A DNA stretch of 64,000 nucleotides, taken from the NCBI RefSeq assembly GCF_000243675.2, contig NZ_AHMM02000016.1:62001-126000 (forward strand), read 5' to 3'. Positions 8,845-18,219 of this stretch are shown here, one piece after another. The DNA is from Leptospira inadai serovar Lyme str. 10. GTDB taxonomy: Bacteria > Spirochaetota > Leptospiria > Leptospirales > Leptospiraceae. The position numbers were made by a program, and so were the translations under genes. The notes under the pieces are model-generated. The model had not been told where the DNA came from and ran no database searches. It was given only the letters and a program-made list of their open reading frames with translations. Every line of letters begins with the position of its first letter. Position 1 is the first letter of the stretch.

Positions 8845-9822
8845 TCAAGGGGCAAACAGATATAAAAAACGGACCTTACTGACTCCAAATCCGACTCTTT
8901 CTAACAGGGTCGGATTCTCCGGAGAAACTCCTTGGATATGATACACCGTCTCGGGCTTTTCCTTAGCGTAGGAATAAAATACGACCCGGGGATTGGTATT
9001 TCCGGGACTCATTACGTAACCGGGAAGGCGAGTTGCCGCGGCCACGGCATCTTCAAAGTAGCCGATACTATCTATCAAGCCGTGGCGGATCGCCTGAGGT
9101 GCCGTGAAGATTCTTCCGTCGGCTAATTTCTTTAGATCGGATTCCTTCACCTTTGGCCTACCGATTTTAACCACGTCAAAGAAACGGTCGAAAAGATTAT
9201 CCACGACGCTTTGTAAAAGTTTCCTTTGCTCTGGGGTCAATTCTTCCAGAGGCGAGCCGACGGCTTTATTTTCGCCGGAGCGGATCGACTGATCTTTTAT
9301 TCCTATTTTATCCAGACCTTCCTTGACGTTGATTCCCTGCATTATGACTCCGATCGAGCCTGTCACCGTGGTTGGATGGGCCATTAGATAATCGCTAGAC
9401 ATGGAAATATAATAGGCTCCGGACGCAGCAGTATCCATAAATAACGCCAGCACCGGAATTCGTTTCTTTTTCTTAAATTCTAGAACTTCCCGGTAGATAA
9501 TATCGCTGGCAGTAACCGTTCCTCCTGGGGAATTGATTTTTAGGATCACGGCCTTTACGTTACCGTCCTCCATTGCATAATGGAGTTGGAGTTTGACTGC
9601 GGCCAGGACCGAATCCTTTTCACCGGACAGGAAAGAGCCTTCTCTCGAATTGTCGGAAATGATTCCTTCGATCGGTATAACGAGAATCTTATCCTTATCT
9701 CGACCGGAGACAGTTTTTTCGACCGGGATCAATTGTCGCGGATTCGGAAGAGAGATGCATGTAAAGGAAAAGATCGTGCTAAGAATCAAAGAAATTTTTA
9801 AAAGGACTCTAACTGTGGTCAT
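8845..9822 (-). CDS. sppA: Signal peptide peptidase SppA (S49)
   Basis: A 325-residue S49-family serine protease that degrades cleaved signal peptides at the membrane. The ClpP-like core is visible: INSPGGTVTASDIIY, the nucleophile serine in DTAASGAYYISMSSDY, and VTGSIGVI, with the general-base lysine expected further on near IRSGENKAVGSP. It has the short single-domain bacterial form. I chose the ATG at 9822, preceded by TTGAGGT; an upstream ATG at 9855 has no ribosome-binding site. The leader from 9822 ends in FSFTC, so the protein may be lipid-anchored rather than held by a helix. Confidence 0.9.
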   Translation of the reverse strand: MTTVRVLLKISLILSTIFSFTCISLPNPRQLIPVEKTVSGRDKDKILVIPIEGIISDNSREGSFLSGEKDSVLAAVKLQLHYAMEDGNVKAVILKINSPGGTVTASDIIYREVLEFKKKKRIPVLALFMDTAASGAYYISMSSDYLMAHPTTVTGSIGVIMQGINVKEGLDKIGIKDQSIRSGENKAVGSPLEELTPEQRKLLQSVVDNLFDRFFDVVKIGRPKVKESDLKKLADGRIFTAPQAIRHGLIDSIGYFEDAVAAATRLPGYVMSPGNTNPRVVFYSYAKEKPETVYHIQGVSPENPTLLERVGFGVSKVRFLYLFAP

Positions 9823-9960
9823 TGCGAACCTCAAGATACCCATTCTGAAAGACAAGACAGTATCATCAATTCCTTTCCAAATCTAGGAACTTCGCAAAAA
9901 ATAGTAGTAAACCCGTTTTTTTGTTTCCCTATTGCGAGTTTTTCCCAACCTCCTTCCGCG

Positions 9961-10863
9961 ATGCTCGAATTTCGAACAGAGAGTTCTAAGTTTGTCACGG
10001 ACGGCACACATTGGTTGTCCTGGAATTGGGTCCATCCAAAGACTTCTAAACAGATTGAAATTCTTGCTCCTTGGAAAACGGAGTTGGCCCCCTTCGGCGG
10101 GGGAAGCTTTTTGATGTTTCCATGGGTAAATCGCCATGCCTCTTCGGAATTAATGCTAGGCGGAAAGAGAACGGAACTTTCCGGAATTGTAAAGGATCAA
10201 AATGGATATTTAATTCACGGTTTCGTTCATTCGTTGCCGAGGAAAGCTTTGAAGGTTCGATCGGACGGAAAAGGTGCCGAATTTCGCATTCTTATACCGG
10301 AAAACTGGGAAGAAAGTCCGGCCGCCTCGATTGCGATTCGAGAAGAATACATTTTGCAAGAAGTCAATGTCGGAACCCTGCTGACCGTCCGGACTAAATT
10401 TCACAATCTTAAAGGAAATTCCTTTCGCTTCGTGTACGGATATCATCCGTACTTCCGTTTGGAAGGGGAAGAGGAGGACTGGAAAATCGATCTTCATCTA
10501 GATAAGAATTTGGAATTGGATGAACATCTGCTTCCGTACAGTCCGATCGTTTCCAACCCCGTCGAGTCCATTACGGACGGCAGAATCCTTGCGTTAGATC
10601 ATCTTTTTTACGGGAAGGATCCCAGAATCATATTAGAAAATCGCAAGGAAAAATACTCGATTACGGTTCTGAGCCCACCGGGGGAGGAAGGAGACATTCC
10701 GCTAAATTATTACCAAATTTACACTCCGGACGATCGAAAATCCATTGCAATCGAACCTTGTAGCGGCCCTGGAAATGCGTTGCTCTCCGGTCAAGGATTA
10801 ATCGAGCTAAAAGGCTATTCGGAACTGTCGGGAGAGTTTAGGATTATCGTCAAAGCAACGTGA
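9961..10863 (+). CDS. Aldose 1-epimerase-like protein
   Basis: A 300-residue galactose-mutarotase-fold protein. Typical landmarks are FLMFPWVNRH (substrate-binding arginine and neighbours), GFVHSL, YGYHPYFRL with the conserved histidine, and a late SIAIEPCSGPGNAL carrying the catalytic glutamate. It would interconvert anomers of a hexose or hexose phosphate. No sugar-utilisation genes are adjacent; it is divergent from sppA and lies upstream of the XPB helicase. The start at 9961 fits the length of the family but has only a weak ribosome-binding site. Confidence 0.85.
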   Translation: MLEFRTESSKFVTDGTHWLSWNWVHPKTSKQIEILAPWKTELAPFGGGSFLMFPWVNRHASSELMLGGKRTELSGIVKDQNGYLIHGFVHSLPRKALKVRSDGKGAEFRILIPENWEESPAASIAIREEYILQEVNVGTLLTVRTKFHNLKGNSFRFVYGYHPYFRLEGEEEDWKIDLHLDKNLELDEHLLPYSPIVSNPVESITDGRILALDHLFYGKDPRIILENRKEKYSITVLSPPGEEGDIPLNYYQIYTPDDRKSIAIEPCSGPGNALLSGQGLIELKGYSELSGEFRIIVKAT

Positions 10864-10887
10864 TTCTTGCATATATAGGCTTTCTTC

Positions 10888-10920
10888 TTGACATAGGAGG
10901 GGTCATTTTCAGTCTAAGTT
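10888..10920 (+). promoter_or_regulatory. Candidate promoter of XPB helicase gene
   Basis: A perfect TTGACA lies at 10888-10893, and a weak -10-like stretch GTCTAAG follows about 18 bases later. The start codon is at 10942, with GAGGGAGA at 10922-10929 as a ribosome-binding site. The -10 is poor, so this is a moderate call. Confidence 0.4.
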
Positions 10921-10941
10921 AGAGGGAGATTCCGCATCCAA

Positions 10942-12639
10942 ATGAGTAAACCATTAATAGTACAAAGCGACAAGACAATGCTGCTCGAGGTCGATAATCC
11001 CGAATTCGAAGTCTGTCAAACGGTCGTTTCCAAATTTGCGGAACTCGAAAAAAGCCCGGAGTATCTGCACACCTATCGGATTTCACCGCTTTCACTCTGG
11101 AACGCCGCTTCGATCAAAATGACGGCGGATGAGATCGTCCAGTGTCTAGAGCAATACTCTAGATATTCGGTTCCAAAAAACGTAATCAATGAAATTCGGG
11201 AACAGATCGGCCGTTATGGCAAGGTTAAACTGGTTAAAGAAGAAAACGGGGATCTTTGCATCATCTCCAATGAGAAAGGGTTTCTACAGGAAATCTCCAA
11301 TCATAGAGCCGTTCAACCCTATATAGAGAGTACGATCGCCGACAAAATCTATATTAAAAAAGAGTTTAGAGGCCATATTAAACAGGCTTTGATTAAAATC
11401 GGTTTCCCAGTGGAGGATTTAGCCGGTTACGACGAGGGAAACAAGTACGGTTTCAACCTAAAACCGACCACAAAATCCGGAAGAAAATTCGGAATGCGCG
11501 ACTATCAGCGAGCCTCCGTAGAGGTTTTTCATGCGGGTGGCGGTAACGAGGGCGGTTCGGGAGTTGTCGTGTTGCCCTGCGGCGCCGGTAAGACGATCGT
11601 AGGAATCGGAGTCATGCAAATCGTCGGGGCGGAAACGCTGATTCTAGTTACGAACACTCTCTCTATTCGCCAATGGAAGAACGAGATTTTGGATAAAACC
11701 GATATTCCCGAATCCGATATAGGCGAGTATTCGGGTGAAGTAAAGGAAATTAAACCGATCACGATCGCGACTTATAATATCCTCACTCATAGAAAGAAGA
11801 AGGGCGGCGATTTTACTCACTTTCATTTATTCAGCGCGAATAATTGGGGTTTGATCGTTTATGACGAGGTGCATTTGCTTCCCGCGCCCGTTTTCCGTAT
11901 GACTTCCGAATTGCAGGCCAAACGCAGGCTTGGATTGACGGCTACTTTAGTCCGGGAAGACGGACTGGAAGAGGATGTGTTCAGCCTCATCGGTCCGAAA
12001 AAGTACGACGTTCCTTGGAAGGAACTGGAAAGCAAATCCTGGATCGCAGAAGCGAAATGTCGCGAAATACGCGTTTCCATGGATGACGATTTGAGAATGC
12101 GCTATTCCATCGCCGACGACCGTGAAAAATTCCGATTAGCCTCCGAGAATCCGGAAAAAATGAAAGCGATCGATTTGATAATGAAAAAACATTCCGAATC
12201 GCATTTGTTGGTGATCGGGCAGTACATCAATCAACTAGAAGAGATCTCGAAGGCGTTTAAGATTCCGCTGATTACGGGTAAAACTCCGCTAGGAGAACGC
12301 CAAGAATTGTATGACGCATTCCGGTCGGGGAGAATCAAGTCTCTAGTCGTAAGTAAGGTCGCGAACTTTTCCATCGACTTGCCGGATGCGAATATTGCGA
12401 TTCAAGTTTCGGGAACGTTCGGATCTCGTCAAGAAGAGGCGCAACGTTTAGGTCGTATCTTAAGACCGAAAGGCGAGGACAACACTGCGGTGTTCTATTC
12501 TCTCATTTCGAGAGATACGAACGAAGAAAGATTCGGTCAGAATCGACAGCTCTTTCTTACAGAACAAGGATACGAATACGAAATTTATACGCTCGACCAA
12601 TTCCGCGAAGCTCAGCAGGAAGAAAAGGTCGGAGCTTAA
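10942..12639 (+). CDS. XPB/Rad25-type DNA helicase
   Basis: A 565-residue superfamily 2 helicase of the XPB (ERCC3/Rad25) group. Residues about 10-150 form the XPB-type N-terminal region. Walker A is LPCGAGKTIVG, the DEAH box is DEVH (residue about 310), motif III is LTATLVRED, and motif VI is the arginine-finger region QRLGRILRPKG. XPB unwinds DNA in eukaryotic repair and transcription; bacterial copies occur in actinobacteria, spirochaetes and others, where the role is unsettled. A nuclease partner like archaeal Bax1 is not adjacent. It precedes an aminotransferase gene by 61 bases. Confidence 0.93.
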   Translation: MSKPLIVQSDKTMLLEVDNPEFEVCQTVVSKFAELEKSPEYLHTYRISPLSLWNAASIKMTADEIVQCLEQYSRYSVPKNVINEIREQIGRYGKVKLVKEENGDLCIISNEKGFLQEISNHRAVQPYIESTIADKIYIKKEFRGHIKQALIKIGFPVEDLAGYDEGNKYGFNLKPTTKSGRKFGMRDYQRASVEVFHAGGGNEGGSGVVVLPCGAGKTIVGIGVMQIVGAETLILVTNTLSIRQWKNEILDKTDIPESDIGEYSGEVKEIKPITIATYNILTHRKKKGGDFTHFHLFSANNWGLIVYDEVHLLPAPVFRMTSELQAKRRLGLTATLVREDGLEEDVFSLIGPKKYDVPWKELESKSWIAEAKCREIRVSMDDDLRMRYSIADDREKFRLASENPEKMKAIDLIMKKHSESHLLVIGQYINQLEEISKAFKIPLITGKTPLGERQELYDAFRSGRIKSLVVSKVANFSIDLPDANIAIQVSGTFGSRQEEAQRLGRILRPKGEDNTAVFYSLISRDTNEERFGQNRQLFLTEQGYEYEIYTLDQFREAQQEEKVGA

Positions 12640-12700
12640 AACTAGGCGATATTAGGTTCCGGATAGAGACATGCTGCTTGGAATGAAAAGAGAGGAAGAA

Positions 12701-13918
12701 ATGGATTGGAATGCGCGAAGGCTAGATGTAATCGAGCCCTCTCCGACCTTGGCTATTTCCGCTAAAGCGGCGGAATTGAAAAAAAAAGGGGAAGATATCG
12801 TAAGTTTCGGAGCTGGGGAACCCGATTTCGAGACCCCGGCTCATATACGCGAAGCCGCTAAGAAAGCCATCGATAAGGGAATGACCCGATATACCGCGGT
12901 TTCCGGCACGGTCGAACTCAAAGACGCTATTATTACGAAATTCAAGCGAGACAACGGTTTAGATTATACTAAAAACCAGATTATCGTCGGAACAGGTGGA
13001 AAGCAGGTTATCTATAATTTCTTTCTGGCCACGTTAAATGTCGGCGACGAGGTTATCATTCCCGCTCCTTACTGGGTAAGTTATGCAGATATCGTGCGTC
13101 TCGCCGAAGGAAATCCGATTATTATTCCTACTAGTAAGGAGCAAGAATTTAGAATCAGTCCTACGCAGTTAGAACAAGCGATTACTCCTAAGACCAAGGT
13201 CGTTATTTTGAATTCTCCTTCCAATCCGACCGGATCCGCGTATTCCCGAAAGGAGTTGGAAGCCCTCGGGGAAGTGATTCTTAAACACAAACTTCTCGTG
13301 CTGAGCGACGATATTTATGAAAGAATCGTGTTTGACGGGTTCGAGTTTACGAATATCGCGATGTTATCTCCCGAATTGAAAGAGTTAACCTTTGTGGCAA
13401 ACGGAGTCTCGAAAGCCTATTCTATGACAGGATGGAGAATCGGATACGGAGCCGGCCCGGTTGAAATCGTTCGGAATATGGATACGATCCAGAGCCAATC
13501 CACTTCAAATCCTTCTTCCATTTCTCAAGCGGCGGCGGAAGCTGCATTGATAAGCGACCAAAGCTGCGTAGACGAAATGGCAAAGGCTTTTCAAAAACGT
13601 AGGGACTTAATTATCGGCCTCCTTCGAGCGATTCCCGGAGTGGAAGTGAATGTTCCGCAAGGAGCGTTTTACGTATTTCCGTATCTAACCAAGGTTTACG
13701 AAACTCAAGGATTCAAAAAGCTGCTATCCTCCTCCGAAGAAGAGAGCAAGAGTAAGGTTTTTTGCGCGTTGTTACTGGAAAAATACAAGGTCGCCGCAGT
13801 GCCGGGGATAGCGTTCGGAGACGATAATGCAGTAAGACTTTCTTACGCAATGGGAGAAGAGGATATTAAAAAAGGAATCTCCCGCATCGCCGAAATGGTG
13901 AGGGACTTATCCCAATAA
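12701..13918 (+). CDS. Class I aminotransferase (aspartate type)
   Basis: A 405-residue PLP enzyme of aminotransferase class I, subgroup I-gamma, close to bacterial aspartate aminotransferases. Landmarks are FGAGEPDFETP near the N terminus, LNSPSNPTGSAYS (substrate-carboxylate region), LSDDIYE, and the PLP-lysine segment NGVSKAYSMTGWRIGY. A loop around residues 340-360 (FKKLLSSSEEESKSK) is slightly expanded. I prefer the ATG at 12701, which has AGAGGA upstream, over ATGs at 12671 and 12683. The SH3 protein follows after five bases, so they are probably co-transcribed. Confidence 0.9.
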   Translation: MDWNARRLDVIEPSPTLAISAKAAELKKKGEDIVSFGAGEPDFETPAHIREAAKKAIDKGMTRYTAVSGTVELKDAIITKFKRDNGLDYTKNQIIVGTGGKQVIYNFFLATLNVGDEVIIPAPYWVSYADIVRLAEGNPIIIPTSKEQEFRISPTQLEQAITPKTKVVILNSPSNPTGSAYSRKELEALGEVILKHKLLVLSDDIYERIVFDGFEFTNIAMLSPELKELTFVANGVSKAYSMTGWRIGYGAGPVEIVRNMDTIQSQSTSNPSSISQAAAEAALISDQSCVDEMAKAFQKRRDLIIGLLRAIPGVEVNVPQGAFYVFPYLTKVYETQGFKKLLSSSEEESKSKVFCALLLEKYKVAAVPGIAFGDDNAVRLSYAMGEEDIKKGISRIAEMVRDLSQ

Positions 13919-13923
13919 GTAAC

Positions 13924-14913
13924 ATGCGACGATTCTTCGGAATTGTTTCAGTCCTGATCGGGCTTCTTTCCTTTCCGGTTTTAGGAGAGGCGAGGGGAGA
14001 ATTCATCGTATTAGAAGTCGGAACTTCTCTGTACCTATTTCCGGATCGAAAATCAGAAATGCTACGGAAATTATCCTTCGGAGAGGTCCTAACTTCCGAA
14101 AATCTACGCGAGTTAAAATCCAAGTTTCAATTATTAACCGACAAGGACGGTTTGAAAGGTTGGGTAGAATCTAAGGCGATTTTCAAGATAGGCGATCATG
14201 GAAGCTATTCGGTGGTTACGAAGGCTATCGATCGGCTTTTATACCAAGAGTCCACGTTTTCGGAGCTTGAATCCGTATTTTCCTATCTGACTCGCGTTGA
14301 AGAGGGACCGATTTTTAAAGGCGACGAATACCTTTTCTTAAAAATCAAAAGATTGGTCGTGCTACAGAGATATCTGGAGCAACTTCAATCGCCGGAGATA
14401 CGCGGGAAGGCCACCTCGAAACTGGAGGAATTACTACGGCTTTTCCCTTCGGACGTCGGGGTTCAATCTAAGGACGGAGTATGGGGAGATGCTTTGACGA
14501 ATACGAAAGACGGATCCAAAGTTCGTGTTCGTCCCCAGGCTTTCTGGCGAATCGCCGAGTCGTACCCGAATACGAAACCGGGAGATTTTGCCGCATATCT
14601 TGGGGTCAAGTATACGCCCGAAGTTAAGTGCGGTAAGGATCCGATTTGCGCCTTAAACGACGAAGCTTCCCGTCGATTAAAATATCTTTCCTTGAATCCG
14701 AACGGAAACTACGCGCGGATTTTTTCCAACCAAATTGATAAGCGACTACAGCAGTTTGTGAAAGATCGGGAAACGCTATTATGCGATACCAAATTGCCGA
14801 AGGCGGAAATTCTCGGCTCGTTCAAGACCAAAATCCAAGAACTTCCGTACCGTTACGGTAAGAAATTTCATTCGAAGCTGAAAATCATTTATGAGGAATG
14901 CGGTTCCAAGTGA
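13924..14913 (+). CDS. Exported SH3-like domain protein
   Basis: A 329-residue protein with a signal peptide (MRRFFGIVSVLIGLLSFPVLGEA, cut near residue 22). Residues about 28-80 look like a bacterial SH3 domain (LEVGTSLYLFPDRKS, LTDKDGLKGWVESKAIF). The rest is helical and contains four cysteines in the last third. SH3b domains often bind cell-wall peptides, so a periplasmic wall-associated role is plausible. It overlaps the downstream hydrolase start, indicating coupling. No further function can be assigned. Confidence 0.75.
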   Translation: MRRFFGIVSVLIGLLSFPVLGEARGEFIVLEVGTSLYLFPDRKSEMLRKLSFGEVLTSENLRELKSKFQLLTDKDGLKGWVESKAIFKIGDHGSYSVVTKAIDRLLYQESTFSELESVFSYLTRVEEGPIFKGDEYLFLKIKRLVVLQRYLEQLQSPEIRGKATSKLEELLRLFPSDVGVQSKDGVWGDALTNTKDGSKVRVRPQAFWRIAESYPNTKPGDFAAYLGVKYTPEVKCGKDPICALNDEASRRLKYLSLNPNGNYARIFSNQIDKRLQQFVKDRETLLCDTKLPKAEILGSFKTKIQELPYRYGKKFHSKLKIIYEECGSK

Positions 14914-15725
14914 AACTGGCGTCTAAGTTCTATCCCCGAAAAAAGGACTCCTCGTTCGCATCCATCGATCCCATCCTGATTCTTCATGGCTTATTCGGTT
15001 CCTCCAAGAATTGGGTTACTGTAGCCGAGTATCTGACGGAGTTTTCGGACGTCTATTGCCTGGATTTGAGAAATCACGGAGATTCGCCTCATTCTACCGA
15101 ACATACGCTGGAAGCGATGGCGGCCGACGTGGACGAATTTCTCACGGATCGAAACATTTTATCGGCGATCTTGCTAGGTCACTCGATGGGCGGACTGACT
15201 GCAATGACCGTTTCCCTGAGGTTTCCGGATAAAGTTTCCCGATTATTGGTCGAGGACGTCGCCCCGAGAGACTACGAATTCGCGTACGAGGCCGAACTTT
15301 CCGCTTTAATGATCGACGTTTCCGATTCCAAATCCAGACAAGAGATAGATTCGAAAATGGCGGTTTACGTTCCGGATTCTTTCATTCGAAATTTTCTACT
15401 CATGAATTTAGAAAGGAAAGAAGAGGGCGGTTATCGCTGGAAGTTAAACGTAGAGGCCCTCGCAAAATCCCGGAGGATGTTCGAATCGCAGTTTGAAGCG
15501 AGGAAATCTCGATTTTCTAAGCCCGCTTTCTTTATTTTAGGGGCGGCTTCCGGTTACTTTCGCGAAGAAGATCGAGAGCCTACTATAGGATACTTTCCTA
15601 ACGCTAAATTCTATAGCATTCCGGGCGGCGATCATTATATCCATTTTACGAAAGCGAAGGAATTTAAAGAGATCATCACCGGGATTTTTCATTCTAACGA
15701 GTTTTTCTCGGTAAAATCAAACTAG
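14910..15725 (+). CDS. Alpha/beta hydrolase, YbfF-like esterase
   Basis: A 271-residue alpha/beta hydrolase. The oxyanion region is LILHGLFGSSKNW, the nucleophile elbow is GHSMGG, and the catalytic histidine sits in GGDHYIHF; the acid is probably in the VEDVAPRDYE or GAASGYFREED region. It resembles YbfF-type carboxylesterases. I prefer the GTG at 14910, forming a GTGA overlap with the previous stop; an in-frame ATG at 14898 is equally open but its ribosome-binding site would be too close. The 3' end overlaps the convergent symporter gene by 32 bases. Confidence 0.85.
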   Translation: MKLASKFYPRKKDSSFASIDPILILHGLFGSSKNWVTVAEYLTEFSDVYCLDLRNHGDSPHSTEHTLEAMAADVDEFLTDRNILSAILLGHSMGGLTAMTVSLRFPDKVSRLLVEDVAPRDYEFAYEAELSALMIDVSDSKSRQEIDSKMAVYVPDSFIRNFLLMNLERKEEGGYRWKLNVEALAKSRRMFESQFEARKSRFSKPAFFILGAASGYFREEDREPTIGYFPNAKFYSIPGGDHYIHFTKAKEFKEIITGIFHSNEFFSVKSN

Positions 15726-17151
15726 CCGTTCCTGCCAGGATCCAAAATAGTATCATTCCGATAGGCACTAATACCGTGAATCCTAGGTTGTAGACGGTTC
15801 CGAGAGTTCCCGTGGTAAGAATCGCACCTAATAGTGAGAGGCTTAGTCCCAAATCACTCGCAAGTATTCTCCTTCTAAAGAAAGGAATCACTTCCACCAA
15901 AAACACGGCAACCATCGAGCCGACCGTAAACGAGGAAATTTTTAAACCCAATTCCAGCAACCCCTTGGTCTTCTCTTCCGGTAAGGAAAAGAAAAAGAAA
16001 GAACTGAGAAATAAAAGAACTCCGAATAATAAGCTACCGCTTTTCGGACCTAGAAAATTCCATCCGAAATCAACTTTTGCGGTTAAGGAAAGGGAATTGA
16101 TCGAACTTGATAATGTGGACATCGTCGAGGCTAAAATTCCGGACAGGAGCAATCCGAGCAACGGAGAGGGGACTTCCTCTATTAAGAATTCCGAAAATAC
16201 CTTATCTTGATGAATCGGCTTGCCGGAATAATGAAAATAGAGTAGAGTTCCGATTCCGAGAAATAAAAGCATCTGGATGAAGACTGCGATTCCCGAAACA
16301 ATCATTGCTTTTTTTGCGGCGTTTAAATTTTTTGCAGCTAACGCGCGTTGTATGAACATCTGATCGGCTCCATGGGTTCCTAAACTTAGCAAGGCTCCGC
16401 CTATAACGGCCCAGGGTAGAAAGTAGGTTGCGGTCGGTTTTTGCCACTCGATGATTCTAAATTTTCCCGCCTCCCAAGCCTGTAAAAAAGAAGCCTTACT
16501 ATCGGAAACTTCAGAGAAAAGGAGTCCGAAAGCGAATACGCCTCCGAAAATATAAACGAAATATTGTAGGGTATCCACCCAAACTACGGATCGAAATCCT
16601 CCCTGCATCGTATAGGCCAAGGTCACTAGGGTAATGATCACCAACGAGATTGTTCCGATCCAATAGGATGAAATTAGGTTCGGAAACCGTCTTGCCAATA
16701 CTAGCTCCAATAAAAGTGCAATCGGTAGCGTCGAGGCGTACAATCGAACTCCGTCGCCTAGAATCCTTGTGGCGGAAAAAAGGGCCGACATCGTTCTCTG
16801 AGAGTTTCTTCCGAATCTCTTTCCGACCCATTCATAGACGGACATAAAACCGCCGTGATAGGTAAGGGGAAGTAGGAAGGACGCGACGATCGTCCGGCCT
16901 AAAATATAACCTAATACGACTTGCAGAAACGTGAAATTACCGGCAAATGCGATCCCTGGAACCGCTAAAAATGTGAGAGCAGAGGTTTCCGTCGCTACAA
17001 TGGAAAGTGAAAGCGGAACCCAAGCAAGAGTTCTGCCCGCTAAAAAAAATTCATGAGCATCCGGATTCTTTTTTCCGGTAGTCCAACCGGAGTAAAGGAC
17101 GAGAGCGAAGTATAAAAGTACGACAACGGCATCTAACCAATCAAAATGCAT
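15694..17151 (-). CDS. Sodium:solute symporter family protein
   Basis: A 485-residue polytopic inner-membrane protein, about 13 predicted helices, of the SSS/SLC5 family (PutP, PanF and SglT relatives). Signatures include FFLAGRTLAWVPLSLSIVATETSA near the start (sodium-site region) and a central ADQMFIQRALAAKN. It couples solute uptake to the sodium gradient; substrate unknown. The ATG at 17151 gives MHFDWLDAVV, the normal family start; the open frame extends upstream to 17226 but that part is not family-like. It is divergent from the homoserine kinase gene. Confidence 0.88.
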   Translation of the reverse strand: MHFDWLDAVVVLLYFALVLYSGWTTGKKNPDAHEFFLAGRTLAWVPLSLSIVATETSALTFLAVPGIAFAGNFTFLQVVLGYILGRTIVASFLLPLTYHGGFMSVYEWVGKRFGRNSQRTMSALFSATRILGDGVRLYASTLPIALLLELVLARRFPNLISSYWIGTISLVIITLVTLAYTMQGGFRSVVWVDTLQYFVYIFGGVFAFGLLFSEVSDSKASFLQAWEAGKFRIIEWQKPTATYFLPWAVIGGALLSLGTHGADQMFIQRALAAKNLNAAKKAMIVSGIAVFIQMLLFLGIGTLLYFHYSGKPIHQDKVFSEFLIEEVPSPLLGLLLSGILASTMSTLSSSINSLSLTAKVDFGWNFLGPKSGSLLFGVLLFLSSFFFFSLPEEKTKGLLELGLKISSFTVGSMVAVFLVEVIPFFRRRILASDLGLSLSLLGAILTTGTLGTVYNLGFTVLVPIGMILFWILAGTASLILPRKTR

Positions 17152-17245
17152 ACGAACGCATCGTTTCTTTTCATCCGGGAATGAAAAGAAGAAAAGCAAA
17201 TGACGATCGCACAGGAGAACAAACAATGGCGATTACCAGGTCGAT

Positions 17246-18202
17246 ATGAGTCTGAAATATAAGTTCCAAGTTCAGGTTCCGGGAACATCCGCAAATCTTG
17301 GTTCCGGTTTCGACCTTTTCGGTCTCGCCTTTAAAATCTATAATCGCTTTTCGTTTGAATTCGGAGTATCCGAATCTTTCCGAAGCAGTGTCAAAGGATA
17401 TGAGGTCCCGCCTTTTTCCGAGGACGAAGACTTGGTATTAGCCGCATATAAAAATTATTTTTCTCTTTTCATTCCGGAAATTTCCCCGCCGCCTTATTCG
17501 GTAAAGATGGAATTGGATCTTCCGATGAAGGGCGGTCTTGGATCCAGCGCCAGTGCGGTAGTCGCGGGTTATACGGCGGCCCGTTTTGCCCAAGAAACGT
17601 ATTTTAAGGGAACGAAGGCGCCTAGCGAGTCCGATTTTTTATACAATCTTGCATTGTTAGAAGGTCATCCGGACAATACCACACCGGCATATCTGGGAGG
17701 ATTCGTTTTTTCTTACTTTGCCGAAGAGAGACTTTATTATTTTAAGAAAAAATTTCCGAAGGGCATCCATTGTTTTTTCTTAATACCCGAATTCGAGATT
17801 GCGACGAACCATTCACGAAAATGCCTTCCCGAAAAATATCCGGTGGAAGACGTTATCTTTAATATGAGCCGCTTCGGTACCTGGTGGGAATTTTTGGAAT
17901 CGGGTAAGCCGGGACTTTTGCAGAAGGCTCTGGAAGATCGAATCCATACTCCATATAGAATGAATCCTGAATTTCCTATCTTACCGTTGGTGGAAAAAGT
18001 CGAAAAGGAAGTTTTGGGAGTTTCTTTATCCGGGAGCGGCCCGTCAATTCTGCTCTACTGTCAGCGCAAACATTCCAAGAGAATCTCCGGAAAATTGGAA
18101 TCATTAACCAGACAATTTTCCGAAGAAACGGGAATTTCCTGTCGGCTGCTCCAGATAGGTGTCGACTCAAACGGAATCCAGTATCGAGCCCGGAAACTTT
18201 AA
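17246..18202 (+). CDS. thrB: Homoserine kinase (GHMP family)
   Basis: A 318-residue GHMP kinase. The N-terminal VPGTSANLGSGFD motif, the phosphate loop MKGGLGSSASAVVAGY and the C-terminal SLSGSGPSILLY motif are all intact. This pattern is characteristic of homoserine kinase, which makes O-phosphohomoserine for threonine synthesis. No thrC or hom gene is adjacent, so this is a stand-alone biosynthetic gene, as is common in Leptospira. Other GHMP kinases are less likely because of the SANLGSGFD start. Confidence 0.9.
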   Translation: MSLKYKFQVQVPGTSANLGSGFDLFGLAFKIYNRFSFEFGVSESFRSSVKGYEVPPFSEDEDLVLAAYKNYFSLFIPEISPPPYSVKMELDLPMKGGLGSSASAVVAGYTAARFAQETYFKGTKAPSESDFLYNLALLEGHPDNTTPAYLGGFVFSYFAEERLYYFKKKFPKGIHCFFLIPEFEIATNHSRKCLPEKYPVEDVIFNMSRFGTWWEFLESGKPGLLQKALEDRIHTPYRMNPEFPILPLVEKVEKEVLGVSLSGSGPSILLYCQRKHSKRISGKLESLTRQFSEETGISCRLLQIGVDSNGIQYRARKL

Positions 18203-18219
18203 CCCGATCCGGAACGCAT

